From contig CM076959.1 in NCBI GenBank assembly GCA_039566865.1, positions 4,571,501 to 4,635,500 on the forward strand: a stretch of DNA of 64,000 bases, read 5' to 3'. Position 1 is the first letter of the stretch; each line of letters begins with the position of its first letter. Of the stretch, positions 34,991 through 46,911 are shown one piece after another. Origin of the DNA: Aurelia coerulea (Eukaryota > Cnidaria > Scyphozoa > Semaeostomeae > Ulmaridae). The translations under genes and the position numbers were made by a program. The notes below the pieces were generated by a model. That model ran no database searches. It was not told where the DNA came from and saw nothing but the letters and a program-made list of their open reading frames with translations.

Positions 34991-35499
34991 CTGTAAAATT
35001 GAGAAAATCTATCTACTCTGTTGGATGTACCCAGAAACCATTCCTTTGCAAAACTGCCATATTTACGAAGCCAAGAGTGAATACAAAAGTTTTGAATGGT
35101 TGCCATAGATTCAGCGAAACACAATTTAGAATTCTCATAGATTACCTGCTTCAATTTGGAAATAGATCAATTGGTCTATCTATGATCAGGATTATTGCTT
35201 TATTATTTATCAATATACTTTGTACTCCAATGTGATATTCTGGAAAAGAAAGTATTCACTTCATTTTTTGTAAATACACCCAAGACATTATTCTTTGTGG
35301 ATCTTTCCAGCAGAATACACCTGTCAATTGTTATGGTACTGAAACAAAAGGAGAAGGATGGTATGTTTTCTTTGATTTTGAATCAAAGTCAGATCAAGAT
35401 GTTGCAGATATCTTTCGTCTTCTACCAGGTGTCCCCAATAAACGCAAACAAAAAACGCTTGTGTGTAAATTAAAAATCATCCTTGAATCTCGGCGACTC

Positions 35500-36306
35500 C
35501 GAGAATCCGCCCAATGTCCTTGGACCATTGTTTTTCCTCGTTTATATAAACAATTTGGCAGACGGCGTGGCCTCAAAGGTAAAACTTTTTATGATACTTC
35601 TCTTTTTAAGCGGGTCAGGAACATAAACGGGACAGCTGACGCCCTAAACAATGATTTGTCAGTTATTCAAAACTGGGCTTATAAATGGAAGATGAGCTTC
35701 AATCCAGATCCTTCTAAGCAGGCAGAAGAAGTAATTTTCTCCACAAAAACTTCCAAAAAGCAACACCCCCCTCTGATTTTCAATGATTGCCAACTTGTTT
35801 CTGAAGGAAGTCACAAGCATCTTGGTATGATATTGGACGAAAAACTTAGTTTTACTGAACATGTAAGAGCAGCAATTATTAAGGCCAAGCGAGGGATAGG
35901 AATTATCCGATTCCTCTCGAAATACGTATCACAAGATGTTCTTGATCAAATGTACAAGATGTATGTCAGGCCACATCTCGACTATGGCGATGTAATTTAC
36001 CATGAGCAAAGCATGCCTCTTTCCCGCAAGCTAGAGTCCACGCAATATCAAGCAGCCTTAGCCGTCAGCGGGGCATGGAGTGGAACTAATACTGACAGAT
36101 TACTTGAGGAACTCGGCTGGGAATCACTCAGTAACAGAAGATGGTATCGAAGGTTGTGCCTCTTTTACAAAATTGTCAATGATCAAACTCCCCAATACTT
36201 CAGAGACTGTATCCCAGCAAGAAATGACACACAGTATAACTTACGACACCAAAGAGCTTTTAGGGAGGACAAGGTAAATACCACGAGATACTCCAAGACA
36301 CAGTGA
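35500..36306 (+). mobile_element. Dead LINE RT fragment (catalytic motif deleted)
   Basis: The sequence encodes part of a non-LTR RT: VLGPLFFLVYINNLADGV (35516-35572), then after a frame break DTSLF, WKMSFNPDPSKQAEEVIFS, HKHLGMILDEKLSFTEHV and RPHLDYGDVIY. Compared with the intact copy at 40582-42503 (LFADDTSLF), about four bases are missing where the FADD catalytic motif should be, near 35590. The fragment starts abruptly next to a mariner-like end (CAGGTGTCCCCAATAAACG, 35428) and stops near 36300 within the 'YNLR' region, so both ends are truncated. Confidence 0.85.
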
Positions 36307-37871
36307 TCCAGAGCATGGAATAAATGCCAAAACACAAATAGTTGCAAATGCAAAAACTTTCACACCTATCATAGAGAAGACACTTTGAGGTATTCAGAAC
36401 AAAAATCTGTATAGAAATCGGACCAACTACTGCAGAGAAATTGCACTTTTAAGTTGCCAAAAAATTGCCAGGCCATGTTTTTGTTTACATTTCCGGTGTA
36501 TCAATTTTGAAATGGGCCTAAACCAACAATTTCAAATGTTCAATTCTCCAGTTGTATTCGTCCGATTTCAATAAAAAATTTTTTAAATTGACCCTCAATG
36601 TCTGCGCAATTATACAACGTATCAGTTCTATGAATTTACATCAATGTATTTAATTTATTTGGCACATATTTGTCAACGGGTATTTTTAGCAGTAGAACTA
36701 CTCAAGACCCCTAAATTTCTTCTTTCCTGGTGCAAACAAAAAAAGTGAGGAAAAAAGAGTATTAAAAACTCATTTCGCACTAAACTTCAGGTATCGATGA
36801 AGGTTTCTGTCAAAGGGTTCGTTCAGGTTCGTACATGTAAAACTGTTATAGCTGATATAAAAAATCGAGTCATTTAGGCCTATGTATGCTATTTTCTGTG
36901 ATTTTCAATGATAGTATGTATATTTTTGTTCTGAGTGTTTCCAATGCATAGTTTTCGTTTTAATTGCACAGCTTTAATAGCGAGGGTTTAAATTCTAAAT
37001 AAAAAGAGGCATTATTTCATTACCTAACAATCACATTAACATTTAAATGACTTGAATCGTACACGGGTTTAACATGGTTTACACTAAAATCACGGCAACA
37101 AGCATCTTATGTCTATGACTGTTAAGATACAAAGCTTGGGCTTGAGGTCCATTTTTTGATCTTGGAAACTGCACTAATAGGTTACAGGAAGGTGCGGTGT
37201 GCGGCAAAAGGATTTCTGTCATGACCCACTCCCAGAATTTAGGGAAGATTTTGATACCTAATCTTTGAATACGAGTTACGTTTTCACAAAGAACAATTTT
37301 CTTTGCAAAACCACTGCAATATTTTTGTTTCACGTAAACAAAGCATTAGCAGGACTTTAAATTACCTAACGTTAAAGTCACGGGAAACAGAACAGTGTCA
37401 GAATGTCTCGTAAATGATAAGCCCCAGTACCAGAAAATTCACAACAAGAATATGAAAGTATACCCCGTTTCTATAATTTCTGACAAAAACTCCCCAAAAT
37501 GCCTATATGACCAGAAATTTGAGAACCCCCTCGCCTGGGCTTTTAGTCTATAAAGTGCACTTCTGTTGTATAAGTCTTGAGAAACGAACTTCATCTTGGA
37601 CTTCAAATTAAAGGTCTCACGAGCCTTAGCTTTTTGGTTCATTACATGTCGTGGGCAATGATAAAAACTATATAGTTATCATGAATTTTACGAACTTATA
37701 GTTACTCCATAGGCTGTGTATTTATCACTTTATCTTTCTTTATTCAATACCTACTGCTGAATTTAAAAAATCCAAAGGAACTTTACATTCATTTTTGGTT
37801 AAGGTTGAAACTGATTACAGAATCGCACAGACTGAAACTATATTCTAAAAGTTATCTGCAGTTTAGAAGAC
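36307..37871. other. No gene or clear repeat seen
   Basis: AT-rich; only short ORFs without recognisable domains. Confidence 0.4.
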
Positions 37872-37874
37872 TAA

Positions 37875-39000
37875 AGGCCGGTTTACAGGGGCGTTTTTTC
37901 TTCAATTTTTCATAAACTTTTTCTGAAATTTTCAACATTTAGAAAAAAGTTACCGTGTAACAGGAAAATTCTTACGGTGAAGTTTGATCTTATCTCCCGT
38001 TTTTAATCTCGTTAATTGGTTTTAATGAGCCATCGTTGACGATTTTATTCTGATCCAGGGTCAAAATAAAATCGCTTCTAGCATTTTTTTTCAAAGGAGC
38101 CGACAAAATTTAAGATAATTGACTGACTTTGCTCAAATATTTTGGCGCGCGATTTGAATTTATTTCACAGAGGATTGGTGGATACTTTGGAAAACAGCAT
38201 CGAGAGAAGACAAAACAAAAGATTTTTTCTATCAGCAACAGTTTTCAAGAAAAATACAATTCTTTTACATTCAAAACTCGTTTTCGATATCAATTTGTTC
38301 TGTTGTATCGTATTGTTCTCCAAGTTCTACTCTTGGTGAAAGGGTGGATGTACTGGCTCTTGACAACGATCGCTGATACGTTTCCCGCATCCGAGATATT
38401 CCACTGTCATTCCAATTTTGGTGAACAGGAGTGAAACTTTTGAAGCTTTGTAGACCTTTGTAGATTTTAATTATGAGGTGACATTTCACAAGTCGCCAAT
38501 TTATGCTTCAATACAGATGGTCCCCAGCATTGGACATTGGTTTGGAAACGAAGTTGCTACTGACGTCATGATCTTATTCCGGTTTTGTCGTGCTTTGCCA
38601 TTTTTGCAACGAAATCGAAAGGGGAAGTATGCTTATCATGGAGATAATTCTAATCTACAGCCATAAAGTCGCTGAAGAAACTCAATTCGAATTAGTTTTC
38701 ATCCTCTGTGAAATATATTCAAATCGCGCGCCAAAATATTTGAGCAAAGTCAGTCAATTATCTCAAATTTTGTCGGCTCCTTTGAAAAAAAATGCTAGAA
38801 GCGATTTTATTTTGACCCTGGATCAGAATAAAATCGTCAACGATGGCTCATTAAAACCAATTAATGAGATTAAAAACGGGAGATAAGATCAAACTTCACC
38901 GTAAATATTTTCCTGTTACACGGTAACTTTTTTCTAAATGTTGAAACTTTCAGAAAAGTTTACGAAAAATTTAGGAAAAAACGCCCGTGTAAACCGGCCT
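37875..39000. mobile_element. 1.1-kb Harbinger-type MITE with ~310-bp inverted repeats
   Basis: The outer ends are AGGCCGGTTTACAGGGGCG and CGCCCGTGTAAACCGGCCT, bounded by TAA on both sides (37872-37874, 39001-39003), the TWA duplication used by PIF/Harbinger. The arms pair for about 310 bp (for example TTTTGGCGCGCGATTTGAAT against ATTCAAATCGCGCGCCAAAA). The ~500-bp centre has no recognisable gene. Confidence 0.87.
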
Positions 39001-39494
39001 TAAAACTGTCACTTCAAAGAAAACCTCTTGGTTTATAATCAAATTAGAGTTTTTGTGGAACGAGTACATCTGAAAATTTAGAGGAACTTTTGGTTGCAGA
39101 CTGTGAAAAAGTTTTGTGTCAGTAAATCATGGCCCCTTTGTCCGGATGCTCATCAAATTTGCACCAGATATTCCCCATGCTAGACACGATTAATTGAAGC
39201 GAAAAATTCAGGCATGTGAGAATAAGACTTTCTTTGCATCAAACCAAGAAGAAGCGCTTTTTCCAAACATGAAAAAATGAACTATAGTTAATAGATCGAA
39301 TGGTAGAGTTTGGACTTAAGCCTAGTGTTCCCAAGTCATAGACATAAAATGCTTGTCGGCTAGACTACGTTTGATCCACTTAAATGCTAATATGGGCTTA
39401 ACTTCAGAATACCCCGCACATAAGGAGTATGTTTAAAAAAACGTGGATACGCGGATACGCGGATACGGAGTAGGTATGTCATACAGTTGAAAGC

Positions 39495-39795
39495 TAAAAA
39501 TGATAAAAAATTAAAGATGATCAATCTCTCTCAAACTTGGTTTATGGAGGGTATTTCATGGGTGCTGAATTCGAATTTGGACTCGACTTTAGAACATTTT
39601 GCGTTTTTGGGGTTAAATCAGGGGGCAAATGGGGCAACAATGATAACAATTAAAGTTGATCAATCCTTCTCAAGACTGCTGGTTTCTAGAGTATTTTAGG
39701 GGTGCTTAATTCGAATTTGCGCTTGATTTTAGACCATTTTGCCTTTTGGGGGTTAAATCAGGGGGCAAATGGGGCTAAAAATGATAACAAAAATC
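39495..39795 (+). repeat. Two-copy tandem repeat, ~141-bp unit
   Basis: GGGTGCTGAATTCGAATTTG near 39560 and GGGTGCTTAATTCGAATTTG near 39701, each followed by GGGTTAAATCAGGGGGCAAA. Spacing is 141 bp; copies are diverged. Confidence 0.8.
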
Positions 39796-40582
39796 AAATT
39801 GATAGAGCATGATGACATTTGCAAATTTATTCACTATACATGTCATACCGTACACGGAGATCTACAACAGATCACTGTGTATTATTCATGACTGGCTGCC
39901 ATGACACTTTCTTCAATCGGTCTCCTTCACCAAGGATGATAGGATAGGCCTAAAATCTCCCTGAGCTCTGGATTAAGGAAGACCAGAAGAGGAGCCCTTG
40001 TTTTCGTTGGACACATGGAAGGGAACAAGAAGAGCCAGCAACCGAAGCATAAACTTCCCCCGTGTCCGCTCTGGCACTATGTCCTCACACACTAGGATAC
40101 TTGCTGGTTATTGGACAGTTGCCACCTGTTGTACACAGGCCCTAAATGTTCATGGATACAGTGGATGATACACTCGTTCTTATAATGTTCTCGTACATGA
40201 TAGAAGAGGCAGACAGAACAGGAGTTGTTGGTTGTTGCCTAGTTGCCACCTGTACAGGCTCTACGTTTTCATGAAGGCAATAAATGAGACACTATTTTCA
40301 TGGACGTACACAATGAATGTTAGCGTGCTTACCCTTGCTGTGCAATGTCAGTACATTGTTTCTTTATATGTCAGAATTCAACAACCAACAGCAACAAAAT
40401 TTGGTAAGCATTTATCCTAGCTGTGCAATGTCAGTAGGTTATAGAAAAACTGTCATTCTTATAATGTTCAAACTACTCTACCAGAATTCAAAAAGCAGAA
40501 ACACTGCTCTGGCACTATGTCCTCACACACTAGGAAACTTGCTGGTTATTGGACAGTTGCCACCTGTTGTACACAGGCGCTC

Positions 40583-42013
40583 TACGTTTGGCATGAGGGT
40601 CTCATTTACAAGTTGGAATCCAATGGCTTACATGGAAATGTTCTTCGGATTGTTAAAAGTTTTTTGTCAGATCGTAAGCAACGGGTAGTGCTAAATGGGC
40701 AATGTTCAAAGTGGGATACAATTTCCGCAGGTGTACCACAAGGATCAGTTCTTGGACCGTTGTTGTTCTTGATCTACATTAATGATATTACCCACAATGT
40801 TAAATGTGGTATTAAGTTATTTGCTGATGACACGTCGTTGTTTACTACTGTTCAAAATGAAAATGTAGCTGCACTTGACTTAAACAGAGATTTGGCAAAA
40901 ATTAGCTTATGGGCATGGCAATGGAAAATGCAGTTTAACGCTGACAAGACAGAGGAGGTCATATTTTCTTGTAAAAGGAATAAGCCAATCCACCCCGGTC
41001 TTGAATTGGGTGAGGAGGTCATTGCATCAAAATTGGAGCACAAGCACCTTGGGGTTACTCTTGACTCAAAGCTAAATTTTAAAAGTCATATTCGAGAGGC
41101 TATCTTGAAAGCACGGAGAGGAATTGGTTTGTTAAAATACCTTTCTAAATATGTATCAAGAGAGGTCCTTGATCAAACCTATAAGCTTTATGTGAGACCT
41201 CACTTAGACTATGGAGACATCATTTACCATAAATATGACCCTGATATGCAGCTGAACCTTACGCAACAACTAGAACAGACTCAATATAAAGCAGCACTAG
41301 CTGTTACTGGAGCGTGGGTAGGTACAAGTAGGCGAAGGCTACTTGAAGAGCTCGGATGGGAAACACTTTATGACCGAAGGTGGTGCCGAAGATTATGTCA
41401 TTTCTTTTCATTAACCACATCCAAAAGTCCAGATTACCTTTTCAATGAGATACCCGAACAGCGCTCAGTTGAGTATAATTTAAGAAACCCGCGTTGTTAT
41501 GAGCAAAATGTAGGTAGAACTATGCGCTTCTCCAGCTCTTATTTCCATAACACAATATGTGAGTGGAACCTGTTAGACAAAACTGTACAAGATTCTCCTT
41601 CTCTTGCAGTTTTCAAGAGCAAATTGCTTCGAATCATCAGACCCGAGAAAAACCCGGTTTATAGCATCTATGATATTTTGGGTATCAAGCTATTAACAAG
41701 GCTTCGAGTTAACTTTAGTCCTCTAAATGAACATAGATTTAGGCATAATTTTGAGTGCTTGAGTCCAATTTGTATTTGTGGTACAGGAAAGGAAGATAAT
41801 GAGCATTACCTCCTGCACTGCCCCCAGTTTACAGCTCAGCGCCAAGATCTCCTTGGTCAAGTCTCAGATGTCGGATATGATGTTGCTAGCATGAACTCAA
41901 AGGATCTTTGTCATTTGTTATTATATGGGAACCCAAATGAAAGCACCTTTGCAAACAGAATCATCATAGAAGCAACTATTTCTTTCATCAAAACTTCTGG
42001 ACGGTTTAATTAA
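40583..42013 (+). CDS. LINE reverse transcriptase, C-terminal part
   Basis: Non-LTR RT domain from palm to thumb: IYKLESNGLHGNV, AGVPQGSVLGPLLFLIYIND, the catalytic LFADDTSLF, WKMQFNADKTEEVIFS, HKHLGVTLDSKLNFKSHI and RPHLDYGDIIYH. A C-terminal extension follows with a Cys/His cluster, CICGTGKEDNEHYLLHCPQF, near the end. The endonuclease and N-terminal RT are absent through 5' truncation; about 22 codons of flanking DNA (from an ATG at 40517) happen to be in frame. Clade is uncertain (Jockey- or CR1-like). It is a dead-on-arrival copy although the remaining frame is intact. Confidence 0.9.
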   Translation, partial: YVWHEGLIYKLESNGLHGNVLRIVKSFLSDRKQRVVLNGQCSKWDTISAGVPQGSVLGPLLFLIYINDITHNVKCGIKLFADDTSLFTTVQNENVAALDLNRDLAKISLWAWQWKMQFNADKTEEVIFSCKRNKPIHPGLELGEEVIASKLEHKHLGVTLDSKLNFKSHIREAILKARRGIGLLKYLSKYVSREVLDQTYKLYVRPHLDYGDIIYHKYDPDMQLNLTQQLEQTQYKAALAVTGAWVGTSRRRLLEELGWETLYDRRWCRRLCHFFSLTTSKSPDYLFNEIPEQRSVEYNLRNPRCYEQNVGRTMRFSSSYFHNTICEWNLLDKTVQDSPSLAVFKSKLLRIIRPEKNPVYSIYDILGIKLLTRLRVNFSPLNEHRFRHNFECLSPICICGTGKEDNEHYLLHCPQFTAQRQDLLGQVSDVGYDVASMNSKDLCHLLLYGNPNESTFANRIIIEATISFIKTSGRFN

Positions 42014-42503
42014 ACTTTCTGGAAAAACAGCAGCCTAACCCTTTTTTTTTTCTTTTAGACTGAAGTGCTCCCGGAATTTGCGTGGGCTGTCTCTGCTCAT
42101 CGCACTGCTGCCGCGGGTGCATCGGTTGGGGGGAGTCTATGGTAAATTGGAAAGTCTTTTTCCCCCTCGGGGTTGAATCCCTGAAACTTTGTTTCATTCT
42201 CCCTGCCGGTGCGCTCGTGGTTGTGGTTTGGTGGGTGGTGGGCTGTTTGTGCGGGTTTTGGGGGTACTTCAGTTTTACCTTGGCTTTTACTTTGTCCTGA
42301 TTTAGTGTGCATATGTATCTTATTTTTTTGTTTTTTTGTGTTCTATTATTAATTTATTGTTGATAGTACTTAGAAAATTGTAAGTGGCATTTGTAGTGAG
42401 GACCCGGTGACCATGCGTCTTTCCTCGCTGCAAATGCCACAGTAATTTGCATTAACTTGTTGTTTTTAAGTTTTAGATTGATAAAAAAAAAAAAAAAAAA
42501 AAA
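42014..42503 (+). other. LINE 3' untranslated region and poly(A)
   Basis: The stretch between the ORF stop and the TSD includes a G/T-rich middle (about 42200-42270) and ends in A21. No polyadenylation signal was assigned with confidence. Confidence 0.8.
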
Positions 42504-42864
42504 ACACAGGCGCTAAATGTTCATGGATAAAGTGGATGATACACTCGTTCTTATAATGTTCTTGTACATGATAGAAGAGGCAGACAGAACAGGAGTTGTT
42601 GGTTGTTGCCTAGTTGCCACCTGTACAGGCTCTACGTTTTCATGAAGGCAATAAATGAGACACTATTTTCATGGACACAATGAATGTTAGCGTGCTTACC
42701 CTTGCTGTGCAATGTCAGTACATTGTTTCTTTATATGTCAGAATTCCACAACCGAGAGCAACAACATTTGGTAAGCATTTATCCTAGCTTTGCAATGTCA
42801 GTAGGTTATAGTGGCAGTGTACTCCATTGAGGTACAGACCAAATAGTGCATGGCGGTTTGAAAT

Positions 42865-43341
42865 CAGTGGCGTCGCCACGGGGTGGACTGGGGTGGACAT
42901 GTCCACCCCAGTTTTCCCAGGGCTCAATTTTCTAATTTCTCAAAATCCGTAAAAAAAACTTTGTGGGGGGGGGGGGAGCGGTACATTTTTATTCACTTGG
43001 AACTTCTATGATAACTGGTTTTCCTCTTGAAGTTTCATTATTGAAAATTTCGAGAAATGTCTTAAATTTTAATTTCAAATCACATATTTTCCTTCCACGT
43101 AAATTGATATATCATGTACTTTTCTGTTTTCGTTGTGCAAAAATGCCATCTGTTACGAAAGACGCTGCTTGGGATGATTGCTTTTCCAAAAATATCAAAA
43201 ACGATCATAATGATAAAAAGGGCGTCTCCCACGTTTTCCGAGAGTCTGAAGGGCTTGGTCAGGAGAATTTTTTCTGGGGGCTTTGCCCCCAGACCCCTGA
43301 AGCATGTCCACCCCAGATTTTCTGGGCTGGCGACGCCCCTG
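42865..43341. mobile_element. 477-bp hAT-type MITE (CAGTGGCGTCGCC ends)
   Basis: Inverted ends CAGTGGCGTCGCCACGGGG and CTGGCGACGCCCCTG with an exact 8-bp TSD TTTGAAAT (42857-42864, 43342-43349). GTCCACCCCAG occurs near each end. Short ORFs inside are incidental. Confidence 0.9.
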
Positions 43342-43349
43342 TTTGAAAT

Positions 43350-44436
43350 AATACTTAGGACTTTGAGAATGGTTTTTTGTCTCATGTGATACAGTCACAC
43401 ATTTTTGGTGGTGCCTACAACATGAGAATCTGCACATTTGTGAGACACATGTCACTGAACACCTGTAAACTGAAAAAAAAGGTTTCCTGAGATCATAGAT
43501 GTCTGATGTTCTGCTTTTTTGAAACAAAACAAAATGAAAAGAAAGAAACAACATTTTTGAAAACAAAATTTTTTGCTGAGATCATACATTTCTGATGTTT
43601 TGGAAGGTTTTAATGATTCTTTGCATAAAGAGATATTAAAGGCTTCTTCCTGGGATTTCTTTGACAAAAAATTGCATCTAACCAGGTAACGTGTACCACA
43701 TTTTCTATGGACCTTGAAATGCCGCTGCTATTTAGGAATCTGAGCATTTTTTGTACAAATACCCTCAAATGCTAGTATTCTTTTACAGAAACTCCCAAAT
43801 ACACGTTTTTTTACAAGACACTTGCATCAACACTTAGTACTAAAAGTTTCTTAATTTCGCATGGAAATTTTGGTGTTTCAGTAGTAAAAGTTTCTTAATT
43901 TGTTTCTTATTTTTGGAGCCTAAACTTGCGATATTGTTCACAAAGGGCTTCCATTTTACCATTCTGGCAAAAATTTAGCAATTTCTGTAGTTAACAGTTA
44001 AAAAAGATGAATGTACCTTTGTTAGAGAGACATAGAATACAAGAGACATGCAGAATTTTAATGTTAAGAGTTTCTTAACTATTCGTGAGCGAGTACTACA
44101 GTTTCTTAAATTTGTGGTCATTGCAGTACTAGTTTCTTATAAAGCACTCTCTTATAAAACAAACGTGTAGTAGTTTCTGGACCTAAACTTGGGACATTTG
44201 GTACCATCAGATTTTCTGATGTTTTCAAAGAATAACTAGGGTCTTAGTGATTCTTCTGCTTTCTTCCTTTTTACTTATGCCACACACGTTTTGGGCATCT
44301 TCCATATCATGCAAGATTTCAGAAAGATGTCCCAAAAGAATTCAGGTATCCTATCATTACACATCATGCCCCATTTAAGGGCATCTCTAAATCACGTAAT
44401 TTGTAAACCACAAAATGTTTCATACGCCCCCAGATC
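43350..44436. other. No gene; CACGTA-family fragments
   Basis: The interval 43800-44175 holds degenerate TTTCTTAATTT/ACACGTTTTTTTACAAGAC blocks related to the CACGTA family. No ORF of note. Confidence 0.4.
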
Positions 44437-44438
44437 TA

Positions 44439-44987
44439 GAAGGTGTCCCATAAAAAAGTACTCCTGTTTGAAAAATCACAAGAAATTCATTATCAAACCT
44501 TTGATAAAATTTTCTTTTTGACTTGTTTTGTCAAAAGACCCAACAATATTCATAGATGATAAAATGTTTACCTTTGATACAGCAAAGTAGAGAAATCATA
44601 CGTTGAAAAACCTTATTTTGAGCTATAGTTTTGCAGCAAAATACTCAATCTTGCGTAAGAGTCAAATCTTTCAGATTTTTTATGATTATTGAAGTTTCTA
44701 ATGGTAGTGTGCATTTCTTTCTGTAATTTATGACCAAACTAGAAGCGTTACAGGCACAAAGAAATTCATCACGCAATCATCAATGCATTTTGGCAGTATG
44801 ACTCAAAACCAGGTCGCCCTAAAAAGAGCTACATTCGCTAATTCTGAAACCAATTACAGGAATAACTATGTATTGAATAATAATTTGGTCCTTGATCTAC
44901 TTGAAAAAAAAAGAAAATCCAAGATCGGCTGTGTAATCAAATTTTGGTGATTTTTCAAACGGGAGTACTTTTTTTTGGGAGACCCGG
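44439..44987. mobile_element. 549-bp mariner-type MITE, same family as 27971-28511
   Basis: AGGTGTCCCATAAAAAAG to GGGAGACCCGG, bounded by TA (44437-44438, 44988-44989). It aligns with 27971-28511 along its whole length (for example ATTATCAAACCTTTGAT, CAGTATGACTCAAA). Confidence 0.83.
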
Positions 44988-45088
44988 TATTATCAATTTT
45001 TCAAAAGGGAGGCAATAAACTGTCAGAGAAACCATGTAAATGACAACAACTTGATATTCTCAATAACAATACTCATATTTCTTATATG

Positions 45089-45373
45089 CTATTTCTCAGT
45101 AAATCCACTGTCATTTGGATTTTCAGTCTGAAGAGGCGTGCCATCTTGCATCATGTCTGCAAACATTTCATCATCATCTGGGTCATTCAGTGCCCTTAAA
45201 ATGTGCATGTCTTCTTTCATGTGGCTGATTATATTTCTAATAATTCTTTTGCAGGCAGCAATTTTCTCTTCCGCCACCTTGATATCTTTCTTGGCGCATT
45301 CCAGCGATGCTGCAGTATCTTCGAATCTCACCTCCAAAAGTTCAATGGTTTGCTGTAATTTTTGGTCCATGTC
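45089..45373 (-). CDS. Coiled-coil-like last exon candidate, unknown
   Basis: A minus-strand frame starts at or just before ATG 45370, next to a candidate acceptor (TTATTGCAG, ending about 45375), and ends with a TAA-type stop at 45089. The first 60 residues are heptad-like and charged (MDQKLQQTIELLEVRFED, CAKKDIKVAEEKIAACK), then an acidic tail (DPDDDEMFADMMQ). I do not recognise the family. A second open stretch lies upstream on the same strand (about 47246-47327, ends ATGCAG|GTGATA), but linkage is not shown. Confidence 0.4.
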   Translation of the reverse strand, partial: DMDQKLQQTIELLEVRFEDTAASLECAKKDIKVAEEKIAACKRIIRNIISHMKEDMHILRALNDPDDDEMFADMMQDGTPLQTENPNDSGFTEK

Positions 45374-45982
45374 TCTGCAATAACATAATGAAGTTGGTCA
45401 GTTCCTGCTCATGGTGTGCAATGCACCTCAACAGGTGTTAATAGATGTAGAATTTTTGAAGTTGTTTAAAGCATACAGTGCAATGTACCTAAAGATGTCT
45501 GCAAGTGTTGGTTACATTCGTTCTGAGAACATTGCTTGCATTTCACTATGCAGTTATTTGCAATATCTTGTTGATAACCCACTAATAAGAAACTGTACTT
45601 AAGTACAACCATAAGCTGCACATAGTTAAGACACTTTTACTATCAAAACACCACAATTTTCATGGAGTTTGCTAATTGAATTAACATCTGCTGAGAACTT
45701 AAACAAGTTCAAGAATTTGATCAAACAATGGGATTGCCACAACTGTGAATGTAACGCCTCTCAATTCAATGATATCTTGTCCTCATATGTCTTGAATATT
45801 TAATTATTTACCTTACAGTATCTGTCAATTTCTTTGTTTCTTAATTTCTACATTTGTATGCTTGATTTACAATAGTTGTATCTATGTAAATCTGTACAGC
45901 TAGGTAAAACTTGAATGAAAATAAGTTAATAAAAAGATAACTCTCAGAGATATCCCTAATATTTTTCCACAACTATCAACTA

Positions 45983-46911
45983 CAGTAAACACTCGCGTAT
46001 AAGAACCTACAATTTTGCAAGTCAGCCTAACTACGTTCTTATGTTTTGGGTATCTAGTGGGAAATGAGGCTGTTCAGGTTCTTAAATTGGTTCTTATTTT
46101 ATTCATGGCCTTCAAAAATTCCTTCTCTTCATATTCAAACTTCAGGCCTATTATTTACTGTCCGTTCACATCAGTTTAATTTATGAGATATTCCCCAAAA
46201 GAAATTTGTGGAGGAATCTGAAATGTTTATATAGTCCAATAGTCCAGATAAAATCTGGCAAAAGCTTCTCATCAGGTAATATAAGCATATTTTTATTCTT
46301 CCACAAACTTCTGTTGTGAATAAGACCCCCATGCTCTCTAAAAATAAGAACCTATTTCAAATTCCAGGCAGAATGGGTTCTTATATAATTGGGGTTTAAT
46401 TGCAAAATGTCAGCCTGTAGGTTCTTCATCCACTAGGTTCTTATCCCAGGGGGGTACTCGGGTATATTTGGGATAGGGGTGTTCAGGCTGCGGTACAACG
46501 CATCATCCCAAAAAAATAGTTTCTACCATGAAAGTAGACCAAAACAATAATTTTTCCGATCTTACATACCCAAAAGTTATGAAGTCAGTGCCTTAAATCT
46601 ACATAAAAGTGCCCTAACTGATTAGATTTCTCATAATGTGTTTGGATATTTAGGTCTTTTTATTTTAGTACTGTTACTTGACTCTAATTTTCTTCGTAAA
46701 TTATGTTTATCTCAATTTCTTTACTTTCTCTCATATTTGAACCCAAAAAAGTAGGCCAGAATTTCTTGAACCCAAAAAATAACTGTCCAAATGATTGACC
46801 CAAAAAAAATAATCCTTGCCTAAATTTTAGACCCAAACAAGTAACCTGAGCCTCCCTATCATGTATATACCAGAGTACCCCCCTGGGGTTCTTATACGCA
46901 GGTTTTTACTG
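45983..46911. mobile_element. TA-flanked MITE (CAGTAAAnACnnGCGTATAAGAACC ends), interrupted
   Basis: Inverted ends CAGTAAACACTCGCGTATAA and TTATACGCAGGTTTTTACTG, bounded by TA (45981-45982, 46912-46913), a mariner-like signature. AAGAACC/GGTTCTTA motifs recur inside. A second MITE sits at 46445-46887; without it the element is about 480 bp. Confidence 0.8.
46445..46887. mobile_element. 443-bp MITE nested in the TA-flanked MITE, 8-bp TSD
   Basis: Ends CCCAGGGGGGTACTC and GAGTACCCCCCTGGG with an exact 8-bp TSD GTTCTTAT (46437-46444, 46888-46895). Same size class and tip as the element at 60485-60874. No transposase. Confidence 0.9.

Larger units (their letters stand above)
40582..42503 (+). 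mobile_element. 5'-truncated LINE, recent insertion
   Basis: Flanked by an exact 11-bp duplication ACACAGGCGCT (40571-40581, 42504-42514), with a 21-base poly(A) at 42483-42503. The 5' junction falls inside the RT gene at a ...VWHEGLIYKLES motif, so only the 3' 1.9 kb was copied. These are the hallmarks of target-primed reverse transcription. The ORF is uninterrupted to its stop, indicating recent insertion. Confidence 0.93.
40068..42815 (+). repeat. Tandem duplication (~435-bp unit), second copy split by LINE
   Basis: Unit 1 starts CTCTGGCACTATGTCCTCAC at about 40068. Unit 2 starts with the same sequence at about 40506 and continues to the LINE insertion point at 40581, then resumes after the LINE at 42504-42815 (CTAAATGTTCATGGAT, ACAATGAATGTTAGCGTGC, TCAGTAGGTTATAG). 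Copies are about 95 % alike by eye. Confidence 0.85.

Noticed and set aside
40000..40600. ORF start at 40517 as the true LINE start
   Set aside because: The first ~22 codons lie in the flanking duplicated sequence; the LINE begins at 40582 after the TSD.
42006..42312. Overlapping ORFs on both strands after the LINE stop
   Set aside because: They fall in the LINE 3' untranslated region and show no domain.
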